Below, one piece after another: positions 25,568-33,979 of a stretch of 43,065 nucleotides of DNA (positions within the stretch are counted from its first letter, which is position 1; every line of letters begins with the position of its first letter). A model generated the notes under the pieces. It did no database searches. It was given only the letters and a program-made list of their open reading frames with translations, and was not told the DNA's origin. This stretch comes from an uncultured Candidatus Melainabacteria bacterium (GTDB lineage: Bacteria > Cyanobacteriota > Vampirovibrionia > Gastranaerophilales > Gastranaerophilaceae). A program made the position numbers and the translations under genes. The stretch spans positions 1 through 43,065 of the forward strand of contig CAKVDZ010000013.1 in assembly GCA_934728585.1 (NCBI GenBank), read 5' to 3'.

Positions 25568-26626
25568 ATGATTATAATTATGGAACCTGGTACGTCTGAA
25601 GACAATATTCAACGTGTTGTTAAAACTCTTGAAAAACATGAATTTAGGGTTGTACTAAACAGAGGCGATGTCATGACAGTTATCGCAGCAATTGGCGATA
25701 AAAGATTGTTTGACCCACATGCATTAGGTTCATTAGAGGGTGTTAGAGAAGTAAAAGTTATAACTGAACCTTATAAATTAGCTTCTAGAGAAGCTAAAAG
25801 TAAAGATACAGTTGTAAAATTTGATAATGGCGTTATGGTAGGCGGTCTAGAAAGACCTGTTATTATTGCAGGACCTTGCTCTGTTGAACCTGAGTATCAA
25901 GGTTTGTTAGATGTTGCTTATGCTGTTAAAGAAATGGGTTGCCAGTTCTTAAGAGGTGGCGCATTTAAACCAAGAACTTCACCTTATGATTTTCAAGGTT
26001 TGGAAGAAAAAGCTTTAATTTATCTTGCAAGAGCAAAAGAAAAAACAGGTTTGTTGGTTGTTTCAGAGTTAATGGATTCATCGGATATGCCAATGTTTGA
26101 AACTTACGTTGATGTAATTCAAATTGGTGCAAGAAATATGCAAAACTTCTCATTATTAAAAGCTGTTGGTAAATCTAAAAAACCAGTATTGTTGAAACGT
26201 GGTGGCGCATCAACTATTAGAGAATTTTTACTTGCTGCAGAATATATTATGTGTAATGGTAACGAAAACGTTATTTTATGTGAACGTGGTATCAAGAGTT
26301 TTGACCAATCGTTCACAAGAAACGTACTTGATATTTCAGCTGTTCCTGTAATCAAAAAAATATCACATCTTCCTATCATTGTTGACCCAAGTCATGCAAC
26401 AGGTAGAAGATATTTGATTGAACCAATGTCAAAAGCTGCGTTGATTGCAGGTGCACACGGTATTATGATGGAAGTTCACCACGACCCAGATAACGCATCA
26501 TCAGATGGTGCACAAAGTTTGTCAATCGAACAATTCACAGATGTTGTAAAACGAATTAATAAATTGATTGGTCGTATTGATTACGATAACAGAATGGCAA
26601 AACAAGAGTTAGAGGTTACTGAATAA
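25568..26626 (+). CDS. aroF: 3-deoxy-7-phosphoheptulonate synthase (DAHP synthase)
   Basis: This is the first enzyme of the shikimate pathway, condensing PEP with erythrose-4-phosphate. The protein is 352 aa: an N-terminal ferredoxin-like regulatory domain (residues 1-75) and a KDO8P-synthase-like barrel with IAGPCSVE near 98, RGGAFKPRTSPYDFQG near 128-143 and DPSHATGRR near 275. This is the class I-beta form with a fused regulatory domain, common in Gram-positives and Cyanobacteria. It is preceded by the 6S-like RNA and followed by no clear terminator. Confidence 0.96.
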   Translation: MIIIMEPGTSEDNIQRVVKTLEKHEFRVVLNRGDVMTVIAAIGDKRLFDPHALGSLEGVREVKVITEPYKLASREAKSKDTVVKFDNGVMVGGLERPVIIAGPCSVEPEYQGLLDVAYAVKEMGCQFLRGGAFKPRTSPYDFQGLEEKALIYLARAKEKTGLLVVSELMDSSDMPMFETYVDVIQIGARNMQNFSLLKAVGKSKKPVLLKRGGASTIREFLLAAEYIMCNGNENVILCERGIKSFDQSFTRNVLDISAVPVIKKISHLPIIVDPSHATGRRYLIEPMSKAALIAGAHGIMMEVHHDPDNASSDGAQSLSIEQFTDVVKRINKLIGRIDYDNRMAKQELEVTE

Positions 26627-26725
26627 TAAGGGATTCTTAAAGTCAATAAAAAAATACCGTAATTAGTTAAACGCAAGTGGTATTGCACACTTAAAAATCT
26701 CAACACACATTCACGATTTACAAAT

Positions 26726-27235
26726 TTATTCCACAATCACCATATCGACTTTTTTGTCGTGCGGTTCTGTTGGAAGTTCATCAATAATTAATTCTTTTGG
26801 TAAACAAACAATTGTTTTTGCGTTGGTGTGAGTAATTAATCTATCGTAAAAACCTTTGCCATAGCCTAATCTATAATTATTTTTATCTGCCATAAGTGCA
26901 GGTACAATGATTAAATCTAAAATTTTTGCAGAAACGGGCGAAGTTCGCGGTTCTTTTACTCCAAATGCTTTTACTTCAAGTCTATCACCTTTTTTATATG
27001 GGCACACATTAAGCGAAAGTCCATTCATACGCGGTAAATAAAAATTTTTATCTTCGTCAAGTAGTTCTAAGAAATCGATTTCATCTTTTAGTGGATAAAA
27101 TATCATAACATTTTTTGCTGTTTTAAATTCTTCGATATCTCGAACTCTTTCACACAAAGAATGACTGATATTTTTTATATCAAGCCCTTTTCTGATGGTT
27201 TTTGCTTTAGTTCGTAGGTCTGTTTTTTTATGCAT
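26726..27235 (-). CDS. fthC: 5-formyltetrahydrofolate cyclo-ligase
   Basis: Converts 5-formyl-THF to 5,10-methenyl-THF with ATP, salvaging an inhibitory folate. At 169 aa it is slightly short for the family, with the N-terminal KTDLRTKAKTIRKGL helix, the YPLKDEIDF segment near 47 and the strong C-terminal motif RLGYGKGFYDR near 122-132. It is divergent from cobO, with only 26 nt between start codons. No Shine-Dalgarno is present, and a TATATA/TATATT lies 6-8 nt upstream. In proteobacteria this gene lies beside 6S RNA; here a 6S-like RNA is 1.2 kb away with aroF between. Confidence 0.93.
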   Translation of the reverse strand: MHKKTDLRTKAKTIRKGLDIKNISHSLCERVRDIEEFKTAKNVMIFYPLKDEIDFLELLDEDKNFYLPRMNGLSLNVCPYKKGDRLEVKAFGVKEPRTSPVSAKILDLIIVPALMADKNNYRLGYGKGFYDRLITHTNAKTIVCLPKELIIDELPTEPHDKKVDMVIVE

Positions 27236-27241
27236 ATTTTT

Positions 27242-27251
27242 AATATATAAT
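27242..27251. promoter_or_regulatory. Overlapping divergent -10 boxes of fthC and cobO
   Basis: The 26-nt gap between the two ATGs contains TATAAT on the plus strand (27246-27251, 10 nt before the cobO ATG) and TATATA/TATATT on the minus strand (27249-27242, 6-8 nt before the fthC ATG). There is no room for Shine-Dalgarno sequences, so both mRNAs would be leaderless or nearly so. Confidence 0.5.
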
Positions 27252-27261
27252 AAATTTAGTT

Positions 27262-27837
27262 ATGGTACAAGAAAATTCAAATTTATTTAATCCACAGTGG
27301 GCAAAACACGGTTATATTCAAGTTTACACTGGAAATGGAAAGGGTAAAACAACTGCCTCTTTAGGACTTTGTATGCGCGCTTTAGGACGTAATTGGAAAG
27401 TGCTTTTGGTTATGTTTACCAAGGGTGGAGATAACTATGGCGAACTTATTTCATTTAAAAAGTTATCAAAAGAAATTAATGACAATTTAACGATTGTTCA
27501 GGCAGGTTTGGATAGAATTGTTTATTCAGATAACGCTAACGACAAGGATAAACAGGTTATTCAAAATGGTTGGAAAGTTGTTAAAGAAGCCATAAAAAAT
27601 AACGAGTATAATCTTATAATTATGGACGAAATTAATATCTGTCTTGATTTAGGACTGTTAGATTTAAATGAGGTCGTTGAAACTTTAAAACATAAGCCAG
27701 AAGAAATGGAGATTGTGCTTACTGGTAGAAATGCCAAGCAAGAAATTATTGATATTGCGCATTTGGTGTCAAAAATTGAACCTGTAAAACATTACTGGGA
27801 TACTGGAGTCGTCGCAAGAGAGGGGATTGAATACTAA
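27262..27837 (+). CDS. Cob(I)alamin adenosyltransferase (CobO/BtuR family)
   Basis: Adenosylates corrinoids to make coenzyme B12. At 191 aa, it has the P-loop GNGKGKTT at 24-31 in the characteristic VYTGNGKGKTTASLG context, plus IIMDEIN near 117 and VLTGRNA near 154; this is the CobA/CobO/BtuR type, unrelated to PduO or EutT. No other cobalamin genes are nearby, so it may serve corrinoid salvage. It probably has a leaderless mRNA. Its last 4 nt overlap the convergent radical-SAM gene. Confidence 0.93.
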   Translation: MVQENSNLFNPQWAKHGYIQVYTGNGKGKTTASLGLCMRALGRNWKVLLVMFTKGGDNYGELISFKKLSKEINDNLTIVQAGLDRIVYSDNANDKDKQVIQNGWKVVKEAIKNNEYNLIIMDEINICLDLGLLDLNEVVETLKHKPEEMEIVLTGRNAKQEIIDIAHLVSKIEPVKHYWDTGVVAREGIEY

Positions 27838-29105
27838 AGGGTTTTAATCATATCAACAATTTCTTTTACCGAGTTAGAATTTTGTACAATAAAGAAATTT
27901 TGATGTGTTTTTTTTCTTACGTAGTTCAAGTTTTTTCCGTCTAAAAAATCTTCTGAAAATGCTTTTAGCATTACAGATGGAATAATAGTTATATCTGATT
28001 TTTTGTCTTTTATTGCGTTAATTAAGTCATCACTTGTGATTAGACCTGCAACTGTAATATTGTTGCCCCAGTATGTTGATTTTACTGGTACGCATTCACA
28101 AGTTAAGTTTTTAACTGATTTGTTTAATTTGTCGCAAACTTTTTCTATTGCGTATTTTGCTGCAAATGAAGTTGCAAATGTGATTTTTGTTTCTTTTTTG
28201 ATTGATTTTGGAAGTTTTAATTTTTCAAATTCATCAATTAATAATCTTAATGTACCAACGCCGTCGCTTAATTGTGAGAAATTTCCGTAATATTCAGTTG
28301 GTGGAATTTCTTCTCCAGCAAGTAAAAAGAATTCGTCAGAACAACATACACCTTTGTATTTTGAGGCTATTTTTAGTGTTTCTTTGGCAACTTTTTCGTC
28401 TACTTGTTTAAGTATATTATCTTTTCTAAATTGCGTTAAACCGACAGGTACAATTGCCACTGATAACACCGCTTTTTTTAAGGATTTTAAATCTTTTAAC
28501 GTTCTATCAAGCTCTGCACCGTCGTTGAAATCTGGGCAAAGAACTATTTGACAATGGAATGGTATATCTTGTTTTTTTAACCATTTTAAGTTATCCATTA
28601 TCTTTCCAGCATTTGGGTTGCGAAGCATTTTTACTCGCAATTCAGGATTTGTAGTATGTACGGAAACATATAATGGACCTAAATGCATTCTTGCGATACG
28701 GTTTTTGTCTTCTTCTTTCAAGTTTGTAAGAGTTACGTAAGTTCCTTGAAGATAAGAAAGTCTATAATCGTCGTCTTTGATGTATAAAGTATCTCTTAAC
28801 CCTTTTGGTTGTTGGTCTACGAAACAAAAAATACATTTGTTTAAACAAGGTTTGATTTTGTCAAAAACTGCGGATTCAAAGATTATACCCAAGGGTTCGT
28901 CATAATCTTTTTCTATTTCAATATCCTCTAATTCTCCATTAGCTTTTTTAATTGAAAGCGTTAAAAATTCTGTTTTGCAGTAAAAATTGTAGTCAATTAA
29001 ATCTGTAAGTTTGCAATCATCAATAGCAAGAATTTCATCGCCAGCTTCAATTTCTATTTCGTCGGCAATTGAGCCTAATTCAACATCACTAACTATTGCG
29101 GGCAT
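27834..29105 (-). CDS. DUF512 radical-SAM protein with N-terminal PDZ-like domain
   Basis: At 423 residues: a PDZ-like segment (1-75), then a radical-SAM-type cluster C87-x3-C91-x2-C94 (CLNKCIFCF) followed by GLRDTLYIKDDDYRLSYLQG, and a C-terminal DUF512 domain from about 220. This architecture belongs to a family annotated as a putative FeS oxidoreductase and recorded in Cyanobacteria (TIGR03279, from memory) as well as in Clostridia. The function is unknown. Its start overlaps the PadR-type regulator by 17 nt, so the two are co-transcribed and translationally coupled, suggesting the regulator controls it. Confidence 0.85.
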   Translation of the reverse strand: MPAIVSDVELGSIADEIEIEAGDEILAIDDCKLTDLIDYNFYCKTEFLTLSIKKANGELEDIEIEKDYDEPLGIIFESAVFDKIKPCLNKCIFCFVDQQPKGLRDTLYIKDDDYRLSYLQGTYVTLTNLKEEDKNRIARMHLGPLYVSVHTTNPELRVKMLRNPNAGKIMDNLKWLKKQDIPFHCQIVLCPDFNDGAELDRTLKDLKSLKKAVLSVAIVPVGLTQFRKDNILKQVDEKVAKETLKIASKYKGVCCSDEFFLLAGEEIPPTEYYGNFSQLSDGVGTLRLLIDEFEKLKLPKSIKKETKITFATSFAAKYAIEKVCDKLNKSVKNLTCECVPVKSTYWGNNITVAGLITSDDLINAIKDKKSDITIIPSVMLKAFSEDFLDGKNLNYVRKKTHQNFFIVQNSNSVKEIVDMIKTL

Positions 29106-29619
29106 TTTCTTTCTCCAAATTTTCGATTAGCGATATTAAATTTTGATATTCGCATAATGTATTATCTAAAACAACTCTTTGATAAAATGTAAGAGGTGTG
29201 TATTCATCGTTTAAAGTGTTTTCTGCGGAAAATTTGTGTTCCATAGCGCGAAGTTTTAAGTTTGCAAAAAGTTTTTCACATTCTTCATTTGACAAAAACG
29301 ATGCACAAGACAATTTTATTCTTGCGTTAGAAAAGAATTGAATTGGGTTTTCAGACAAGTTCTCCATTAACAATCTTTTTAATTCTTGCAAACCTTCGTT
29401 TGTAATTGAATAAAATCCTGATTGTTTTCCACCGTCAGACATAGCTCTGCGTGAGCGAATAAATCCGTCTGCTTCAAGTCTTTTAAGCGCAGGTTTTATT
29501 GCTCCAAAACTAGGTTTTGTGTATGCCGAAAAAGCATCAGAAATAGCTTTTTGAATGCCATACATTGTTAATTCTCTTTTTATTAGCAAAAATAAGATTA
29601 ATTGTTCTAACATACCCAT
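29089..29619 (-). CDS. PadR-family transcriptional regulator
   Basis: The protein is 176 aa: an N-terminal winged helix (ILFLLIKRELTMYGIQKAI, residues 8-26; ALKRLEADGFI near 44) and a helical C-terminal domain (about 95-170) typical of PadR/VirA-activator proteins. Such repressors often respond to small phenolics or drugs. It is divergent from uppS and overlaps the downstream DUF512 gene. The start may be ATG at 29619 or 29613; the latter lies 6 nt after a TAAAAT box. Confidence 0.88.
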   Translation of the reverse strand: MGMLEQLILFLLIKRELTMYGIQKAISDAFSAYTKPSFGAIKPALKRLEADGFIRSRRAMSDGGKQSGFYSITNEGLQELKRLLMENLSENPIQFFSNARIKLSCASFLSNEECEKLFANLKLRAMEHKFSAENTLNDEYTPLTFYQRVVLDNTLCEYQNLISLIENLEKENARNS

Positions 29620-29634
29620 ATTTTATCATAAAAA

Positions 29635-29663
29635 TTTGGAGAATTTTATGTTTAGATTATAAT
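29635..29663 (+). promoter_or_regulatory. uppS-rdgB promoter
   Basis: TTTGGA (29635-29640), a 17-nt spacer and a perfect TATAAT (29658-29663), 29 nt before the uppS ATG, which has an AGGA Shine-Dalgarno. It lies in the 73-nt gap shared with the divergent PadR gene, a natural place for PadR control. Confidence 0.65.
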
Positions 29664-29692
29664 ATTTATGTACTTATAAATAGTAGGATTTT

Positions 29693-30421
29693 ATGGAAAC
29701 TTTAACAAATTTAGAAAATATAAGTGAAATTGTAAAAGAAACAGGACTTCAACATATTGCGATAATTATGGACGGTAACAGACGTTGGGCAAAGCTTAAA
29801 AATTTGCCGTCTGCTATGGGGCATAAAAAAGGTGTTGACGCATTAAAAGAAACATTAAGGGCTTGTGACGATTTTGGCGTAAAATATTTGACCGTATACG
29901 CTTTTTCTACAGAAAACTGGAAAAGAAAGCAAGAAGAAGTTGATTTTTTAATGGATTTATTCTGTAAAACATTAAAAAATGAAACGCTTGAAATGCATCA
30001 AAAAAATGTTGTAATTAGTTTTATTGGTGATATATCAAAACTATCTCCAAAATTACAAGAAATTTTACGAGAATCTTCAGAATTGACAAAAGATAATACA
30101 GGCGTTCATTTACAAATTGCTTTTAATTACGGTTCTCGCGATGAAATCGTTCATGCTGTTAAAAATATTGTCAAAAAAGGTATTTCTGCAGATGAAATTA
30201 CAGAGGATTTGATTTCTTCTGAATTATATACTTGCGATATTCCAAACCCTGATTTGCTTATTAGAACAGGTGGTGAAATGCGTATTTCTAATTATTTATT
30301 GTGGCAAATTGCTTATTCTGAATTCTATGTAACACAAAAGTTTTGGCCTGAATTTGGTAAAGGAGCTTTAGCTGAAGCTATTGTTGAATTTAAGAACCGT
30401 CAAAGACGTTTTGGAGTGTAA
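29693..30421 (+). CDS. uppS: Isoprenyl (undecaprenyl) diphosphate synthase
   Basis: A cis-prenyltransferase that extends FPP with IPP to the C55 lipid carrier for peptidoglycan. At 242 aa, it has the IIMDGNRRWAK motif (catalytic Asp27), the YAFSTENWKR motif near 75 and the C-terminal PDLLIRTGGEMRISNYLLWQ segment (about 190-209) with the Mg2+-binding glutamate region. It is adjacent to rdgB with a 1-nt gap and links to the DXS-like gene through isoprenoid supply. Confidence 0.97.
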   Translation: METLTNLENISEIVKETGLQHIAIIMDGNRRWAKLKNLPSAMGHKKGVDALKETLRACDDFGVKYLTVYAFSTENWKRKQEEVDFLMDLFCKTLKNETLEMHQKNVVISFIGDISKLSPKLQEILRESSELTKDNTGVHLQIAFNYGSRDEIVHAVKNIVKKGISADEITEDLISSELYTCDIPNPDLLIRTGGEMRISNYLLWQIAYSEFYVTQKFWPEFGKGALAEAIVEFKNRQRRFGV

Positions 30422-30422
30422 A

Positions 30423-30995
30423 ATGAAAATAGTTTTTGCAACTGCAAATCCGCACAAATTACAAGAAGTTAATGCAATTTGCAAAGAGTCTGGGCTTGAA
30501 TTTGTTTTGCCAGCAGAGGGTTTTAATCCAATAGAAAATGGCAATACTTTTGAAGAAAATTCCTTGATTAAAGCAAAAGAAGCCTATCGCGTATCAAAAA
30601 CTTATGCGTTAGCCGATGATTCAGGTCTTTGCGTAGAAGCTTTAAATGGGGCTCCAGGGCTTTATTCAGCAAGATATGCTGGAACTCAAGATGAAAAAAT
30701 TGAAAAAATTTTAGCAGAATTAAGCGGAAAAGAAAATCGCAAAGCCAAATTTGTTTGTTGTATGACTCTTTTAAATGAAAAAGGTGAAATGATTTTTCAA
30801 ACTACAGGTGAATGCCACGGTTCTATTGTAAAAGAGCGTAAAGGTATTAATGGATTTGGTTATGATCCTGTGTTTTTAGTTGATGGATATTCTAAAACTA
30901 TGGCTGAATTATCTGAAGCTGAAAAAAATCAAATTTCTCATAGAGCTAATGCTTTAGCCAAAGTCTTAGATTTTATAAAAAAAGATTTAATATAA
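30423..30995 (+). CDS. rdgB: RdgB/HAM1 non-canonical purine NTP pyrophosphatase
   Basis: Removes ITP, dITP and XTP from the nucleotide pool. From the ATG at 30423 it is 190 aa, with the family motifs FATANPHK (residues 5-12), ALADDSGLCVEAL near 60 and GFGYDPVF near 142. This start has GGAG eight bases upstream and lies 1 nt after the uppS stop; an in-frame upstream ATG at 30381 is inside uppS and adds non-homologous residues. It complements maf as a second house-cleaning pyrophosphatase in the window. Confidence 0.95.
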   Translation: MKIVFATANPHKLQEVNAICKESGLEFVLPAEGFNPIENGNTFEENSLIKAKEAYRVSKTYALADDSGLCVEALNGAPGLYSARYAGTQDEKIEKILAELSGKENRKAKFVCCMTLLNEKGEMIFQTTGECHGSIVKERKGINGFGYDPVFLVDGYSKTMAELSEAEKNQISHRANALAKVLDFIKKDLI

Positions 30996-31067
30996 CGTAA
31001 AATCTTATGATTAAAAAAAATATTAATTATATAATATTTATATACCAGATTTATGAAAGGATTTTAG

Positions 31068-32078
31068 ATGATTAACGAAGATGTATATCAACAATTGGAA
31101 AAAGAAATTAATCCAACACACGATATAAAACTTTTTGCGGGTCGTTCAAACCCAAAATTAGCTCAAGAAGTTGCAGAAGCATTAGGTACTTCAATTGGAC
31201 CTATGGTTATTAAAGATTTTGCTGATGGCGAAATTTATGTACAAGTTAAAGACAGTGTAAGGGGTGACGATGTATTTATTATTCAGCCTCTTTGCAAACC
31301 AGTTAACCAAAATTTGATGGAATTGTTGATTATTATTGATGCTTTCAAACGTGCAAGCGCAAAATCAATTACAGCAGTTATTCCATATTACGGTTATGCA
31401 AGACAAGATAGAAAGACTTCAGGAAGAGAAGCGATTACGGCAAAATTGGTAGCTGATTTGTTGACTACAGCTGGTTGTAACAGAGTTTTAGCCGTTGATT
31501 TACACTCTGGTCAAATCCAAGGCTTCTTCAATATTTTAGTAGACCATATTTTTGCAACATCTATTCTTGTAAATCACATAAAAAAACTTGGCTTAAACCC
31601 AGATGATATGGTTGCAGTAAGCCCTGATACAGGTGGTGTTCAAAGAGCAAGACACTTTGCAAAAGATTTAAGTTGTACTCTTGCAATTATTGATAAACGT
31701 CGTGACAAACATAATGAAGCTATTGCAAACTGTGTAATTGGTGATGTTAAAGACAAAATTTGTATTATGTTTGACGATATTATCGATACAGCTGGTTCAA
31801 TTACAGAAGCTGCTAAATTATTGAAAAAAGAAGGTGCTAAAGATATTTATGTGTGCGCTATCCACCCTGTATTCTCAGGACCAGCAATTCAAAGATTGGA
31901 AGAAGCTCCAATTAAAGAGGTCATTGTTACAAATACAATTCCTCTTGATACAGAAAAACTTCCAGCAAAAATTAAACAACTTTCTGTTGCTAACCTTTTA
32001 GGTCAAGCTATTTCTCGTATTCACGATGATGAATCAATTAGCTCATTATTCGGTTTTGAAAAAGAAATGAAAGTTTAA
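31068..32078 (+). CDS. prs: Ribose-phosphate pyrophosphokinase (PRPP synthase)
   Basis: Makes PRPP from ribose-5-phosphate and ATP for nucleotide, His and Trp synthesis. At 336 aa, it has KLFAGRSNPKLA near 21, the PRPP synthase signature DLHSGQIQGFF near 145, VSPDTGG near 183 and the PRPP loop MFDDIIDTAGS near 235. A GAAAGGATTT Shine-Dalgarno precedes the ATG, and TATAAT at 31030-31035 may be its -10. A strong bidirectional terminator follows. Confidence 0.98.
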   Translation: MINEDVYQQLEKEINPTHDIKLFAGRSNPKLAQEVAEALGTSIGPMVIKDFADGEIYVQVKDSVRGDDVFIIQPLCKPVNQNLMELLIIIDAFKRASAKSITAVIPYYGYARQDRKTSGREAITAKLVADLLTTAGCNRVLAVDLHSGQIQGFFNILVDHIFATSILVNHIKKLGLNPDDMVAVSPDTGGVQRARHFAKDLSCTLAIIDKRRDKHNEAIANCVIGDVKDKICIMFDDIIDTAGSITEAAKLLKKEGAKDIYVCAIHPVFSGPAIQRLEEAPIKEVIVTNTIPLDTEKLPAKIKQLSVANLLGQAISRIHDDESISSLFGFEKEMKV

Positions 32079-32090
32079 TTATTATATTTA

Positions 32091-32129
32091 AAAAAGTCGC
32101 GAGTGGTTTTACCGCTCGCGACTTTTTTT
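32091..32129. terminator. Bidirectional terminator between prs and the hydrolase gene
   Basis: AGTCGCGAGTGG pairs with CCGCTCGCGACT (12 bp including one G-U) around a TTTTA loop, flanked by A5 and T7. It serves the convergent genes on both strands. Confidence 0.92.
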
Positions 32130-32134
32130 GTTAT

Positions 32135-32932
32135 TTATTTTTTATTTTTAAAATACTGAATTGTCCAATTTAAGATACAATCAAGAGCTTCAGGGTGTTG
32201 TTTTATTAACAACATTCCGCCACTACCAGAATCAACATTGTACACATCAAATGTATTTTGTGCAAATTTTGCAAGTTTTTCTTGTTCTTTCATCGCATAC
32301 AAGTCAGTTTTGCTTGCTAATGCTAGGATTGGAGTTTGACCAATTTCTGTTAAAGCAACTGGAATATATAGACTTTTGAAAGTCATTGATGGAGAAAGTA
32401 GTACTAGCGCTTGTGGTTTTGTTGTTAATTTTTTTGCTACAAGCACGGCTGTATTTGCACCAATATCTCCGCCAATTATTGCGTAATTATTGAAGTTTGG
32501 TTTCTTTGTTTCTTTTTCTATTGATTTTATTACAGTAATTACATCATCTGGATACTTTGCAAAAGTACCGTTTTTATAGCTTCTCCAAGAACGTTGGTGG
32601 AAGGATTTGTTGTAAACGCTTTTTCCATGTCCTCTCAAGTCGATTCTTAATACAGCAAAGCCTTTTGCATTAAATTTTTGTTGTAGAGGAATCCAGTAAG
32701 AACTGTTGTATCCAAGAGAATGTAACATTATTATTGTTGGATACCCTTTTAGTTTAGTTTTTGGGTAGCTTAAATATGATTTTATAATATGTCCATCTGC
32801 TGTTTGAGTCGAAAATTCACGCTCTGTGTAGGGCTTTTTAACCTTTTTAGTTGTTTCAGCGCTTACGGTTAGTACATTTAATAACATAGTTAATAATGCT
32901 ATTGATAAAATTAAAATTAAATTTTTTTTCAT
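32135..32932 (-). CDS. Exported alpha/beta hydrolase with Asp at the nucleophile position
   Basis: The protein is 265 residues: a cleavable signal peptide (1-25, ending VSA) and an alpha/beta-hydrolase fold. An HSLGYN oxyanion segment is near 71-76, LRIDLRGHGKS at 95-105, and the nucleophile elbow GGDIGA at 154-159. The serine of the usual G-x-S-x-G is Asp156, as in epoxide hydrolases and haloalkane dehalogenases. Asp210 and His246 are plausible partners. The closest-looking proteins normally read GASIGAN here, so the Ser-to-Asp change may alter or abolish chemistry. AAGGAA precedes the ATG. Monocistronic. Confidence 0.82.
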   Translation of the reverse strand: MKKNLILILSIALLTMLLNVLTVSAETTKKVKKPYTEREFSTQTADGHIIKSYLSYPKTKLKGYPTIIMLHSLGYNSSYWIPLQQKFNAKGFAVLRIDLRGHGKSVYNKSFHQRSWRSYKNGTFAKYPDDVITVIKSIEKETKKPNFNNYAIIGGDIGANTAVLVAKKLTTKPQALVLLSPSMTFKSLYIPVALTEIGQTPILALASKTDLYAMKEQEKLAKFAQNTFDVYNVDSGSGGMLLIKQHPEALDCILNWTIQYFKNKK

Positions 32933-33067
32933 TTGCGTATTCCTTTTTTACACAATTTATTATAATATTAATTATGAAATATTACAAATGTTACAATTTT
33001 TCTTAAAATTGAAATTTATTATATTTTAAATTGTTATTATAAGTAAGATGGTAACTAGAGGGTTAAT

Positions 33068-33979
33068 ATGTCAACAATATCAATAGATACTAACATATAT
33101 GCTTTGCAAAATAAGTTGAATATTACTTCAGCTCGTATGATGCAATATGCCGACAAAACTGTTGATGAAATTATTGAAGCAGAAGCAGCGCAAGGCAATA
33201 AGCAAGCTGTTGAATTTGCAAAGAAATTAGAAACAGACCCTCAAACACTTATTAAAACATATAAGTTAGATGATCCAGGTAACAAATTCAATATTTTATC
33301 TCAAGTTCCGACTCAAGAAATGCCAAAATTGTTGGAATATCTTGAAGATGATGATTTGAGATTAGGTTTGAATTTCTTCTCTCAAGAAAAATTACTTAAA
33401 TTAATGGAAGAAATGGCTCCTATTGAAGAAGTTGTAAATGCAGCATTGTTGTGTTTCCCTCTAAAAGACATTATGGAAATGATGCCTGATAAAGAGTTGA
33501 ATAATTTTATTATTAATAAAGATTTAGATCCAGAATTTTTAACAAAAAATCTTGAAAAAATGCCACCAGAGGTAATTGCTGCTATGATTGAAGCGGCAAC
33601 AGGGGAACCTGTTTTGGAAGAAAATCCTCAAAAATTAATGCAAATGCTTGGTGGATTAGATGACGATACGTATAAAGAAGCCTTAATTGCTATGAATCCA
33701 GATGCAAAACGACTTATGGTTATGAATATGTATCAACAAGATGACGAAGTAATGCAGTTATTCCCTGCTGATGCTTACACTAATATGATGGCTATTTTAG
33801 AAAAACCAGATATGATGGTAAGCGTTAATGCATTACAAAATGAAACATTGATTAATATGAACTCAGAATTGCCACCAGAATTGATGTCAATTGTTCTTAC
33901 TCAAATGGATCCAAAAGATTTTGCGGAAATTATAATTAGACAATATCCTGAGCTATTGAGTCAGATAGTTGCGGTGTAG
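33068..33979 (+). CDS. Helical-repeat protein resembling MgtE-N/FliG-type domains
   Basis: At 303 residues it is all-helical and acidic, with no membrane segment or signal peptide. Repeating units of about 25-35 residues each contain a Pro-start helix and a buried Leu/Met pattern (QEMPKLLEYLEDDDLRLGL, KMPPEVIAAMIE, LPPELMSIVLTQMDPKDFAE). This pattern resembles the helical N-domain of MgtE and the armadillo-like repeats of FliG. It has an AGAGGG Shine-Dalgarno. A flagellar switch relationship is tempting because motor genes lie 5 kb away, but it is not adjacent and lacks a clear FliG C-terminal charge motif. Its 3' end overlaps pncC by 44 nt. Confidence 0.65.
   Translation: MSTISIDTNIYALQNKLNITSARMMQYADKTVDEIIEAEAAQGNKQAVEFAKKLETDPQTLIKTYKLDDPGNKFNILSQVPTQEMPKLLEYLEDDDLRLGLNFFSQEKLLKLMEEMAPIEEVVNAALLCFPLKDIMEMMPDKELNNFIINKDLDPEFLTKNLEKMPPEVIAAMIEAATGEPVLEENPQKLMQMLGGLDDDTYKEALIAMNPDAKRLMVMNMYQQDDEVMQLFPADAYTNMMAILEKPDMMVSVNALQNETLINMNSELPPELMSIVLTQMDPKDFAEIIIRQYPELLSQIVAV

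Noticed and set aside
26627..26725. Terminator after aroF
   Set aside because: Short imperfect pairings such as AATACC/GGTATT have a 20-nt loop and no T tract.
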